Below, in pieces: positions 17,276 to 26,867 of a stretch of 64,000 nucleotides of DNA (its first letter is position 1; every line of letters begins with the position of its first letter). Position numbers and translations under genes: made by a program. The notes beneath the pieces are model-generated. The model saw only the letters and a program-made list of their open reading frames with translations, searched no databases and was not told the origin of the DNA. The stretch is from JBEBVQ01 sp964527735 (GTDB lineage: Bacteria; Bacteroidota; Bacteroidia; Chitinophagales; Chitinophagaceae): the NCBI GenBank assembly GCA_964527735.1, contig CAZGPG010000010.1, forward strand, positions 1 to 64,000. The letters are read 5' to 3'.

Positions 17276-20200
17276 TCATCGCGTATGTTTTATCAATTTC
17301 TCAGTCTTTAGCGGCACTCCTGTATGAGTCATTATGCGAAGCGTATATATTCCGTCAGGCAAATGACGCAAATCCAGTGTGCTCACATTATCCTCCTGCA
17401 TCAATGCTCTGCCATCCGCACTGTATACTATCACTCTGACCGTAACGGGACTTTCGATATGAACCGTATGAACAGCCGGATTGGGATAGACACGAACCTC
17501 CTCTGAAACAGACAACCATGCACGTACACTGAGTTTGTACTCGTACTCCACTGTTAGTGAACAGCCGTTATCATCAGTTACCTCGACAGAATAAATGCCG
17601 TCGTCATCCGGTCTGTATACTGAATCTGTTGCGCCGGGTATAACCACATCATCAAGATACCATTGGTAGGAAGCAAAACCACCGCCGGCATACAAAGCTG
17701 AATCCGCTGCGGTAATCCTCGTAACAGGTGAAGGGTAAACTGTTACCTGGAGTGGATCGGACGTATCCGAACAACTGGCATTTAACGTGACGATTACTGC
17801 ATAATTACCAGCATCCGTTGCCGGATAGTCGCTGCCGGTTGCACCGGAAATAACAACTCCGTCTCTTATCCACTGGTACGTTTGTCCGGCTCCCTGGTCT
17901 GCCTCAAGCATCACCGTTTCACCTTCGCATATCGTCACGGGAGGTGTAGTGAGGATCGTCGCATCGGGGACTGCCGAAACAGTAAGGGCAGCAGCGGCAG
18001 AATGTGTTTCGTAACACATGTTCGATACAACAACAGTATAAGCACCCGCATCTGCAGCACTCACACCGGTAAGCTGATATCCGGCCGTTGTAGCCCCGGG
18101 GATATCCACTCCGTCTTTCTGCCACCGGTAAGATATATCTGCCCCGGTTGCCTGTACCATCAGCGATACATCTCTGCCCATACATGCAACAGTTGATCCG
18201 GGCTGTCCGGTAATAACAGGAGCAGAGCAATCCGAAATATGTATATCATCTACAGCAACCGTTCCTCCCCTGATAGATGAGCCAGGCCTGGGTGTGTTGC
18301 TATACCAGGAAAAATAGTGTGGTCCTGATACTGTTGGTGTAAACAGGATCAGGGTATCCTGTACACTGTCTGCCGTGATCACATAGTCAAGCAGGATCGT
18401 GCCGGCCGTCACATTGGCTACTGTAGTTCCCGGCGCAGTGGTATTTACATACAGTTTCAGATTTTCGTCATAAAGATTACCGGTATTGGTCGTAGAGTTT
18501 TGCCGTCCCCGGCAATATTTAAAGGAAACAGCGTACGTCCCCCCAACCTGCAATTCCAACGCAGGAATAGTAAAGAAGGCATTTTTGGAAGGATAAGTAG
18601 ATGAAGATGTCGCAGGAAAGTCGAGCCTGATTGCCGTAAGCGGCGTACCATCTGCTGCATGGTAATCATTCCGTACGCTCCATGAACCATTATGACTGTT
18701 TTTCACATAACACTCGGGTACTGCATCATTATTGATCAGGTCGAAGTCTTCGGTGTAAGGCAGTTTGTTAGCCATCACCAAAACATTTCCTGCCATACTA
18801 AATGAGGAATCGCCGCTGAATGTACAGGTGGCTTTTACCCGGAACCAGGTAGTATCCGTAAGTCCGTCTGTGGTATAATTCAGTGTATTGGCGCCACTGC
18901 CACCAGAGACATCTGTCCATGGCCCTGCAGCCTTCGATGACTGCTGCCATTGATAACTGATACCGCTTACAGGAGTTGGCGACATGTCCATCGCATCGAG
19001 CACGGCAGACTCACCACTACATATTCCGGGAGGCAAGACAACGGTTGTAATCATCGGAGCAGCAGGAGCACCGGCACATGGCGCTTGTAGTGTTGTAAAA
19101 TCCACAGGGCCGTTCCATACGCTTGTATCAGCCGGCAAAGCGCCGCAACCTGAACGGACATATAAGCTGTACGGTGTGTTTGCGGCCAGTCTCCTTGCAA
19201 CTGCGGAAAACTGACTGGCGCCTCCGCTATCTATAGCCGGGGCTGTGGCAGGATCTCCCTGCGCGACAACACGCCACTCATATCCTTGCGGGGTTGTCAA
19301 TGGCGGCGCTGCCCATCCTATATCCGCTGTGTATGCCTGTACATTAGAAACCGCCACGTTTACAGGCGGGTAGCAGGAAGCGTTATTAATTACCGTGAGT
19401 GTGTAATTATACCAGTCGCCATAGGGCTTACCCATCCCTGCATTACTGTAATCGGCACAGGCCTCCCCAACGCGGGGTTCATAACCCCAGACAGCCATAA
19501 CCCGTAACCGGTAATTGCCAGACTGAACATAACCGGGAACGGTAATGCTCGTGTTCCAGTTGATCCAGTTACCGGAAGCATCTTTCGGCCCCGATCCTGA
19601 AACCAGCCATTCTCCGGGATCGTCAAAATCTCCGTCGTTGTTAAAATCAGCATATACCGACATTTCCGTCCACATATTACCGCTCGCTGTTACCGGCTCA
19701 GGTACCCCTGCCGTCACCGTGGCCACCCGGTCCAGGAAATTACGCTGCGCATTAACCGATGTGGCACAACCGGTAAAGGAGCTGTTGATACCGCCATACT
19801 GAAAATTACTGAGCCGCCATGAGCCGCAGCTGGGAATTACCGGCGAGCAATAGCAAGCCCTTGAGCCTACTGAAATAATATTCGTTGTATCTGAGTCACC
19901 GGTAGCTACACAGGTCAGGATCAACCGGTAATCTGTCCCAGCAGTCAGGTTGGTAACCGTGCGCTGCGTGTCGGCCACAATGGCCATATCCGTCCATGTA
20001 CCGGTACCTGCCGGGGCTGATTGCCATGTATAATCAAGGCCGGAAGCAGTAGTGCTACCCTGTGTCTTCAGGGTAAAACTTTCGGTACTGCAGGCATAGC
20101 TCATACCGGACGAAAGCACTCCGGCATCCGGCGTGCCGGTACAGGGAAGCAACAGCGTCCGGAATGTATGCGGCCCGGCCCAAAGACTACTGTCGGTGGC

Positions 20201-22009
20201 CGTGCATGCAGACCGGATGTATACATCATAACTTGTATTATCAATAAGGCTGCCCACGCCAACGGAGGTGTCGCCAGACATAAGATAGGTGCCGCTGCCT
20301 CTGGCAAATCCGGCAGGCCCGTACTCTATCTGCCATAAAGTTGCTGAACCACTGGGTGTCCAGACTATATCGGTGCTGTCGTGCGTGATGTTGACTGCCG
20401 TCAAACCAATTGGTGCGGCACAATCGCTTACTGCAATCATGATATTGTCAACTGCAACAGGCGGCTGCGTCCCCCCTGAGGCATCGTTGCGCCACTCAAA
20501 TACCAGGCGGGCTGTGGTGCCTGCCAGCGCAGGAGGGAGGGTATAACGGGCCGTTGCAAAATTGGTCCCACTCTGGAAATTAGCACCCAATTGTGTCCGC
20601 TCGTTGTTCCCGGTTATTTGATTGGCCGTAGCTGTACCCGGGGTGGGCATATACGAGGCGGGCACAACCCATACCCTCATATAATCATAATTATTCTCTC
20701 CCCGGGATCTCCAGTCGAATGAAAGCTCAATGATCGGGTATCCCGCCGGGAAAGAGATATCCCGCCAGGCATGTACCGTGGAAGCATTGCTGGTGGTAGT
20801 ATATGCATTATTGACGCCGTTATTGTTGGAGATATACAATCCACGTGCACCTCCGTTATGAGCGGCCGTATCTACATGCCATTTATTAAGTAGTGTACCA
20901 TTACTCAAGGTCCACCCTGCACCACCTGTCTCAAAATCCTCCGTCCAGGGGAATGTAGTCACCGGGATCTGCGTAGTGGTAAAACTCAGCGGGCCTACCC
21001 AGCTGGTGGTATCACCTATTGCAGTGCCGCAAACAGAACGGATATATGCCTGGTATCCGGTGCTGGGCGCCAGGGTAGCAATGTTTATCATATTTACAGT
21101 ACCAACAACTCCCGAATCGACAGCTACATCTGTAACTGTGCCGCCTGCCGGTACGATCCGCCATTGGTAACCAGTGGACGTACCCTGAACTGGCGGAGTC
21201 CATTTCAGATCTGCGCCATCTGCGCGTAGATTGTCAGCAGTAAATCCTGTCGGTATGTAACACGTGGCATTATTAATGCTGATACCCATAACAATCACCA
21301 CACCGGCGCCGGAAGTTTTCTGTATCGTGATGCTACGGATAGATTTCGTCAGATTAACATTATTCAATGCCAGCTTTAATTCATACAACCGCGGATCATT
21401 TGCATTCCCTTCCAGTCCGTTATTAGTAAGATTAACCCGCCCGATACCCTGTATCGCAAAACCACTGCCGCCATACCAGTCGGCAATACCGACGCTGTCG
21501 AATGCTTGCGAAGTATTGTCCATAAAATTGACCACACACCTGATAACACTGACGCCGCTGCCCGATGTAGCCAGTATAAACACCTCTCCCGCGGACCGGG
21601 GCGTAACAAATACCAATGAGTCCGCAATGCCCGCAGTGGGCAGACGAAGTGCATTACTATCGCTATATCCGCCTAATTGGTAAGTTAATCCGCTCGTTGC
21701 GGCGCTATTAACAATACCGTTGGCCGGAAGATAACGGGTTGGCGCAGGACCGGTAGCATCCCGCCTGTAGTCAGGTGCTACAAAGGCATAATTGACGCCA
21801 TCTACATCGGATGTTGTAGAACCGGCCGCCGGCCCCACTCCATTAGCCACGACATCCTGATTAAAACCGGTAACCGGCACCGGCACATAATCTGCCCGGA
21901 GTTGTAAGGCACACAACAGATATACAATCATCCACAGGCCGGACTTCTTCCGCCAACCGGTGCTGTCTGTTTGTTTTACGGAATAAATATTCATAGCGAT
22001 CCGTCTCAT
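17276..22009 (-). CDS. Giant multidomain adhesin (FN3, GEVED, Ig-like) with type A T9SS sorting domain
   Basis: 1577 aa. The N-terminus has a signal sequence within residues 20-40 (LWMIVYLLCALQLRA); the start could be the first ATG or the one at residue 6. Domains in order: a jelly-roll-like domain (45-250), FN3 (250-345; PTGFTADNLRADGADLKWTP), a MAM/cleaved-adhesin-like domain (350-530; PWTEDFETGGAGW, VAVDNIMIAVSDC), FN3 (530-620), Ig-like (630-720), a GEVED domain (about 765-865; EMSVYADFNNDGDFDDPGEW), FN3 (870-965), a second MAM-like domain (1085-1260; VAVDDIHISDC), three Ig-like domains (1265-1500), and a sorting domain from 1506 (VRVYPNPAVHTVHI, ending LIKHTR). It is probably an adhesin or matrix-binding protein; no catalytic motif was recognised. 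Confidence 0.9.
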   Translation of the reverse strand: MRRIAMNIYSVKQTDSTGWRKKSGLWMIVYLLCALQLRADYVPVPVTGFNQDVVANGVGPAAGSTTSDVDGVNYAFVAPDYRRDATGPAPTRYLPANGIVNSAATSGLTYQLGGYSDSNALRLPTAGIADSLVFVTPRSAGEVFILATSGSGVSVIRCVVNFMDNTSQAFDSVGIADWYGGSGFAIQGIGRVNLTNNGLEGNANDPRLYELKLALNNVNLTKSIRSITIQKTSGAGVVIVMGISINNATCYIPTGFTADNLRADGADLKWTPPVQGTSTGYQWRIVPAGGTVTDVAVDSGVVGTVNMINIATLAPSTGYQAYIRSVCGTAIGDTTSWVGPLSFTTTQIPVTTFPWTEDFETGGAGWTLSNGTLLNKWHVDTAAHNGGARGLYISNNNGVNNAYTTTSNASTVHAWRDISFPAGYPIIELSFDWRSRGENNYDYMRVWVVPASYMPTPGTATANQITGNNERTQLGANFQSGTNFATARYTLPPALAGTTARLVFEWRNDASGGTQPPVAVDNIMIAVSDCAAPIGLTAVNITHDSTDIVWTPSGSATLWQIEYGPAGFARGSGTYLMSGDTSVGVGSLIDNTSYDVYIRSACTATDSSLWAGPHTFRTLLLPCTGTPDAGVLSSGMSYACSTESFTLKTQGSTTASGLDYTWQSAPAGTGTWTDMAIVADTQRTVTNLTAGTDYRLILTCVATGDSDTTNIISVGSRACYCSPVIPSCGSWRLSNFQYGGINSSFTGCATSVNAQRNFLDRVATVTAGVPEPVTASGNMWTEMSVYADFNNDGDFDDPGEWLVSGSGPKDASGNWINWNTSITVPGYVQSGNYRLRVMAVWGYEPRVGEACADYSNAGMGKPYGDWYNYTLTVINNASCYPPVNVAVSNVQAYTADIGWAAPPLTTPQGYEWRVVAQGDPATAPAIDSGGASQFSAVARRLAANTPYSLYVRSGCGALPADTSVWNGPVDFTTLQAPCAGAPAAPMITTVVLPPGICSGESAVLDAMDMSPTPVSGISYQWQQSSKAAGPWTDVSGGSGANTLNYTTDGLTDTTWFRVKATCTFSGDSSFSMAGNVLVMANKLPYTEDFDLINNDAVPECYVKNSHNGSWSVRNDYHAADGTPLTAIRLDFPATSSSTYPSKNAFFTIPALELQVGGTYAVSFKYCRGRQNSTTNTGNLYDENLKLYVNTTAPGTTVANVTAGTILLDYVITADSVQDTLILFTPTVSGPHYFSWYSNTPRPGSSIRGGTVAVDDIHISDCSAPVITGQPGSTVACMGRDVSLMVQATGADISYRWQKDGVDIPGATTAGYQLTGVSAADAGAYTVVVSNMCYETHSAAAALTVSAVPDATILTTPPVTICEGETVMLEADQGAGQTYQWIRDGVVISGATGSDYPATDAGNYAVIVTLNASCSDTSDPLQVTVYPSPVTRITAADSALYAGGGFASYQWYLDDVVIPGATDSVYRPDDDGIYSVEVTDDNGCSLTVEYEYKLSVRAWLSVSEEVRVYPNPAVHTVHIESPVTVRVIVYSADGRALMQEDNVSTLDLRHLPDGIYTLRIMTHTGVPLKTEKLIKHTR

Positions 22010-22044
22010 AATAAGATTGTTTTTAGTTAATGAATCATTGATTA

Positions 22045-24009
22045 TTAGTTTACATTATTGACAACAAACTTTTCCTGCATACGCACGGGCTCCGCCCCCT
22101 CACGGGTATACGCAATCATATAAGTGCCGTTGGCAAATGCAGATGTATTAAAAACTATTTCGTATCCGGCATACCGTTCACGGGCTATTACCCGCCCGTA
22201 TACATCCCGTATGCTGATCATTCCATGACCCTGATCCGCGCCGTTTACAGACACATGCACACGATCCCCCGCAGGATTGGGATATACATTCATGAAGACC
22301 TTACTGCCCGGCATTACCCGTTCTACATCGGTCGGCCAGTCGGTCGTGAAATACTGTGTAAAACCACAGCCGAAATCACCATTGAAATACCCATTCAATG
22401 GAAACTGACCGGACACGTGTACGCCACGGACAGAAAAACTCCCTTTACCGGCGCCCGGATTAGCCCACCACGAAAGCCCGTCGCATCCTGCATCCTGCAC
22501 TTCCAAACGATAACAGCCCGGACCGAGCGACAGGGTGTCGGTATAATTTGTATTGGGGCCAAGGTTCTTCCGCTCTTTGACAATATGGTCGTCCAGATCG
22601 TATATTGCCCAACCGGACTGACTGACACCGGCAGTAACTGAGTTATTTGTTCTGAGTGAAACAACAAAACGGGCAGGCCATTTCGGTGCAGCAGTAAACA
22701 CAGTGCTCAGTTCGTTGTTATCAATATCCTGATCACTCTTGCCATTCACTTCTTTTATTTTTACTGTAAATTTCTGACGGTTATTATTTCCCGAAACAAC
22801 ACGTAGTTCCCAAGGCTCGGGCAAAGCGATTTCTGCTTCTGCCTCAGAATCCAGCAATCCCTCCCATGTATAACCGGAATAGACATCGTTTACTCCATAT
22901 TCAAAATGAATAGCAAACACCGGTGTATTTCCCGTATTTTTCACACGTACTACCGGAGTACCGCAGCGGGCATTCTCCCGGAAATATCGTTCTTCATCCG
23001 TAGGGGCAATGACATCTTCCAGCGAAATATCCAGACTTTTATTTACAGGACCATAATGAAAAAGCGTACCTTCAATAAGATAAGACGCCGGATACCTGTT
23101 GGGGGTATTGGTTGTAGACTGGTGCGGATCAAAATCAATATCCACGCTGAACGGATCACCCGGCTTCAATCCGGCCAGCGGATGTTCGTTGGATAATACC
23201 AGGTCGCCCGGGCACCAGTTACCCCGGCTATATATCCATGTACCTGACTGCGGATACAAATGGTTGAGGCCGCAATCGTCGCGCCAGATCGCACGTTCAT
23301 CAATCCGGACGTTATTAACCAGTACCCGATAATGCTTTTTGCAGAATTCAGCACAGTTCACATCATCACCTCCATGACCGGTAATATTAAATTTCAATAC
23401 GGTCTGCGTTGTGCCCGCAGGTACTGTATGCTGAACAGGAGCTATTGCAGACTCAATTGGTTCGGCGGCATCACCGTATTTAAAATCGCCATGCCACAGG
23501 CGATCTATCCGTACCACGTCCCGGGTACGACGACCTTCAATAAACGCAAATCGTACGTTGGCTGTAAAACCGCCGGAATAGCCTGAGTAATGTACCCGTA
23601 CTTTACCGGTATTTTTTAATACCGGGTAATAGTCCGTAACGTCAAATACATACTCGCCCTTCCAATCAGCCGGCATCCTGTCACCTTTAGCGTATGGTGT
23701 GATCAGTTTACCCAGTTGCAACGTATCCCCGCCGGGGGTCATAATATATGTACGAACCGTATAATCCCAATCGCTGCAATATTGCGGGTTGTCCGGGCAG
23801 ATGTATTTACCAAGTGTAAATACCATCAGGATCCTCCGGTAGGAAACATTATCTCCGGGGAAGGAAACATCTGCATCAAAATCATTATACCAATCCAGCC
23901 ATACATTGTCATGTGCCTGCACCCAGGTTGTATCTCCCGATGCGGACCATCCCCTGAATCCGGAAATCACAAACAATAAAACAAATAATAATACTTTCCT
24001 TTTTCTCAT
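22045..24009 (-). CDS. PNGase F-like protein (peptide-N-glycosidase F family) with type A T9SS sorting domain
   Basis: About 654 aa from the ATG at 24009, which starts a good signal peptide (MRKRKVLLFVLLFVISGF); the frame's upstream extension lacks one. Residues 40-350 follow the two jelly-roll layout of PNGase F, which removes N-glycans by hydrolysing the glycosyl-Asn amide. Asp82 in CSDWDYTVRTYI aligns with the catalytic Asp60 of PNGase F, and Glu221 in NCAEFCKKHYRVLVNN aligns with Glu206. GNWCPGDLV near 270 matches the GWCPG segment. The equivalent of Glu118 is not evident. A middle beta region has unclear identity, and a sorting domain starts at about 580 (NVYPNPAGDRVHVSV). First gene of the run with the adhesin and lectin genes, which suggests joint use on glycoproteins. 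Confidence 0.85.
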   Translation of the reverse strand: MRKRKVLLFVLLFVISGFRGWSASGDTTWVQAHDNVWLDWYNDFDADVSFPGDNVSYRRILMVFTLGKYICPDNPQYCSDWDYTVRTYIMTPGGDTLQLGKLITPYAKGDRMPADWKGEYVFDVTDYYPVLKNTGKVRVHYSGYSGGFTANVRFAFIEGRRTRDVVRIDRLWHGDFKYGDAAEPIESAIAPVQHTVPAGTTQTVLKFNITGHGGDDVNCAEFCKKHYRVLVNNVRIDERAIWRDDCGLNHLYPQSGTWIYSRGNWCPGDLVLSNEHPLAGLKPGDPFSVDIDFDPHQSTTNTPNRYPASYLIEGTLFHYGPVNKSLDISLEDVIAPTDEERYFRENARCGTPVVRVKNTGNTPVFAIHFEYGVNDVYSGYTWEGLLDSEAEAEIALPEPWELRVVSGNNNRQKFTVKIKEVNGKSDQDIDNNELSTVFTAAPKWPARFVVSLRTNNSVTAGVSQSGWAIYDLDDHIVKERKNLGPNTNYTDTLSLGPGCYRLEVQDAGCDGLSWWANPGAGKGSFSVRGVHVSGQFPLNGYFNGDFGCGFTQYFTTDWPTDVERVMPGSKVFMNVYPNPAGDRVHVSVNGADQGHGMISIRDVYGRVIARERYAGYEIVFNTSAFANGTYMIAYTREGAEPVRMQEKFVVNNVN

Positions 24010-24060
24010 TAGTTTGATGATTGAAAAACTGACCAAAGGGCACTGCGCAAAGCGTAACAA

Positions 24061-24921
24061 CAGCGCCCAAACAAAAATCAGTTTCTACATCATCAAATCC
24101 TCATTTTACACAAGACAACAGCAGGACATAGCACAAGACAAAAGCGGGACAAGAAATATATCAATTAAAATCAAACATATACACATATACATAAATCATG
24201 CAACATAGAAAAGCAACTCTCGTAGGGGCGAATCATTAGCGTGAAAAGAAAGAGGTAATATCGCAGGGGGCTGTCTAAAAGGAAAACAGCATCATTTTGA
24301 CGAATCATTCAGCGTGCTACATTCGTATGGAAATAATGACGTAGCGCATGAATCTGTCCACGTTGTCATCCTGAACCCTTATTCGCCGTTGGCGCAATCA
24401 TCCGGAAATGACAGTATAGGGGTTGGTACGGATTTGAGCATGATGCATGCCGGTTACCGCGTCGTCATTGCGAGTTTTCATTTGGGTGCCCCAAACAATA
24501 ATAAAAATGACGGAGTCGCATAATGGCTCCGTAGTAGCGAACACCTCCCTCATTCCCTCCTCGAGGAAGGACGATCACTACGTCGTGCTAACGAAGCATA
24601 TCGGCGACAACGATGTGATCGTCTCCCATTCAGGGGAGATAGAGAAGGGTGTTTGATAACGAGCAACTTATGAAATACGTCAATTGTAGGCGCAGCCGAA
24701 GCAATCCCATGATCATAGTGAGATTGCTTCGCTCCGCTCGCAATGACGGTTGCGTTTAGCTGCGTAGTCAGTTCTATGAGAAAAGTAAACATTGATTATC
24801 AAACAATAAAACCATGTGTCATTGGCACGAAGGAAGGATGACAACGTTCTTTGATGTAAGCTTAGCAATTATAAAAGTAGATGACGGACTTTTTAGAGAA
24901 CCTTGTATCTTAAAGACAACA
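24061..24921. repeat. 860-base gene-free region holding short dispersed repeats
   Basis: No convincing gene. It holds a half copy of the GGGCGAAT palindrome (about 24223-24236), a cgtcattgcgag segment (24461-24476), a diverged copy of the tandem-repeat module found at 49175-49453 (about 24595-24655; gatgtgatcgtctccc..ttcaggggag), and a gagattgcttcgctccgctcgcaatgacg-like stretch (about 24720-24748) related to the hairpin at 12811-12846. The small open frames here are made of these repeats. Confidence 0.6.
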
Positions 24922-26703
24922 TCAATTCACGATATCCTCAAGATCAATATGTTCCGGCAGGTTTATTTTTTTTCTTAGCCGCAAGCGGGTTTTGCGGACA
25001 GCATCGGCCGATATACCTAACATATTAGCCATCTCATTTACAGATAGCTTCAGTTTGGTAAGGGCAAGCAGTCTTGTTTCAGCCTGGGTAAGATCAGGGT
25101 ATTTTGCATCGAGCGTATCAAAAAAACCTTTATAAACTTTTACAAACAATCTTTTAAATTCAATCCAGTCTGCTTCGGTAAGAATAGTGACATAATGCAG
25201 CTTTTCGATCATTTCTTCCTGTTCGCTGACGGATTGAACTGAGATATCTTTCAGTTTCTGGATCTCTTCTTTAAAACCTTCGATCAACTGATTTTTTTCG
25301 CGAATGCTTTTTATATAGGAATCAAGCGTATTATTGGCATTCCGGATATCGTCTTGCGCACGTTTCCGCTCGAGCAGGAAGATCTTCCGGTCTTTCTTCT
25401 GTTTCATCCGTATCCGGTATAATACCTCCAGCACGATGATGATAAAGAGGACCAATACCACCACAACAGCATTGCGCAACATGATCTGCCTGCTTTTTTC
25501 GCTTTTAATCAGTTGCAGATTTGCCAGATGCCGTTCGGTCTGCACCTTACCTTCCACCTGCGCCAGCATACGGATGTCTTTCTGAAGGTTCAAACTGTCC
25601 CTTAGCCTTACGAATGTATCCAGATATGCATATGCAAGTTCCATGTTATTGATCTTCCTGTAATAATTGGAAAGATTTTTACGCAGTGATATACTGTAGA
25701 AAACAGAATCGTCGCCTGTTCGTGGAATGTATATCCTCGTAGAATCAATATACCTGCGGGCTAACCGCAGGCTGTCACAGTCAATTGCAACCTCTGTAAA
25801 TGTAAGATAACATGCTACCACGCTGCTCCACACTTCATATTTTTTACTGATTTCCAGATCATACTCCAACAGTGGAAAGGCTTTTTCGTAATCTTTGTTT
25901 TTGTAGTAGATATGGCCCAGGTTGCCGCTGATTATTCCGATCCAGACAGTGTCTTGTCTTTTGGCGGCAATATCGAAAGCTTTATAAAAATAAATGACTG
26001 CAGAATCTATCATCGAAAGATGTTGATATGCAAGTGCCAGCGTATTATTCACCGACATGTGATGCCATAAATCATCTGAAGTGCTGTCATATGCAGGCAC
26101 TTTTTGCAGATAAGCAATCGCCTCCTTATAGTCTCCGAATTCGTAATATACATATGCCAATTCGAATAAATAACGTGTCGCATCCGGAATATTATTATAT
26201 CCGAGCATTTGCATTGCGGCATGGGCACGCAACAGATGTTCAAAAGCAAGCGGGTATTGGCGATTGCTGTAATAAAGCATCCCAAGTTGATGGTTCAGCC
26301 AGATTTCAGCCGTGCGAATATGGTATGTCTGACTCAGCCCGAGGCCTTCCTGGTAATATACCTTTCCCCGGTCTTTATCCATGCAACGGCGTTCATAATA
26401 TATGCCCATCAGTCCGTTGCCGATCACTTCGAGCACCCGGTCTCTTTTTATCCTTGCATGATCGATAAGCTGCTGTAAGGCAGCGATGGCTTGTACAGAA
26501 TCCAAGGGCTTTATCGAAGCCGAATAAATCTTTGTGGCAGACGTAAATTTCTCATTATCGGGCAGATGTTTCAGTCCGGCAAACGGATCCGGTTGTGCAC
26601 CGAGGCGCAGAGAGGATACAAGTATAAAAAAAAGAAGCCAACGGGTTTTGCCGGAGAAGATCTGAAAGAATATTTCAGGACAGGATATATTATCTCTGTT
26701 CAT
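24922..26703 (-). CDS. TPR-containing membrane regulator with C-terminal LuxR-like HTH
   Basis: 593 aa of a layout typical of Bacteroidota: a signal or anchor segment (residues 18-36, ending RLGAQ), a periplasmic TPR solenoid (about 60-390), one membrane helix (about 408-430; VVVVLVLFIIIVLEV), a cytosolic coiled coil (435-500; IREKNQLIEGFKEEIQKL) and a C-terminal HTH at about 535-590 (LTQAETRLLALTKLKLSVNEMANMLGIS). It would be a one-component, membrane-bound transcription factor. The gene stands alone beside the repeat cluster, and its targets are unknown. Confidence 0.87.
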   Translation of the reverse strand: MNRDNISCPEIFFQIFSGKTRWLLFFILVSSLRLGAQPDPFAGLKHLPDNEKFTSATKIYSASIKPLDSVQAIAALQQLIDHARIKRDRVLEVIGNGLMGIYYERRCMDKDRGKVYYQEGLGLSQTYHIRTAEIWLNHQLGMLYYSNRQYPLAFEHLLRAHAAMQMLGYNNIPDATRYLFELAYVYYEFGDYKEAIAYLQKVPAYDSTSDDLWHHMSVNNTLALAYQHLSMIDSAVIYFYKAFDIAAKRQDTVWIGIISGNLGHIYYKNKDYEKAFPLLEYDLEISKKYEVWSSVVACYLTFTEVAIDCDSLRLARRYIDSTRIYIPRTGDDSVFYSISLRKNLSNYYRKINNMELAYAYLDTFVRLRDSLNLQKDIRMLAQVEGKVQTERHLANLQLIKSEKSRQIMLRNAVVVVLVLFIIIVLEVLYRIRMKQKKDRKIFLLERKRAQDDIRNANNTLDSYIKSIREKNQLIEGFKEEIQKLKDISVQSVSEQEEMIEKLHYVTILTEADWIEFKRLFVKVYKGFFDTLDAKYPDLTQAETRLLALTKLKLSVNEMANMLGISADAVRKTRLRLRKKINLPEHIDLEDIVN

Positions 26704-26867
26704 CTCATATTATTGAATGGGAACAAGGCGGATTTAGAATTGTCTGAATAGCGAACAATTTACCATTTTTTCCGGAAAGACTGATCTGCAAAAAATTGCA
26801 TCCCATAAATGTTCGTTGCCGGACCCATGTACACTCAGAAAAAGAGAAACGAGATCACTCCCCGTAC

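Noticed and set aside
24314..24656. Small genes in the 24.3-24.7 kb gap
   Set aside because: The short frames are built from dispersed repeats, overlap one another and have no recognisable signal or family.
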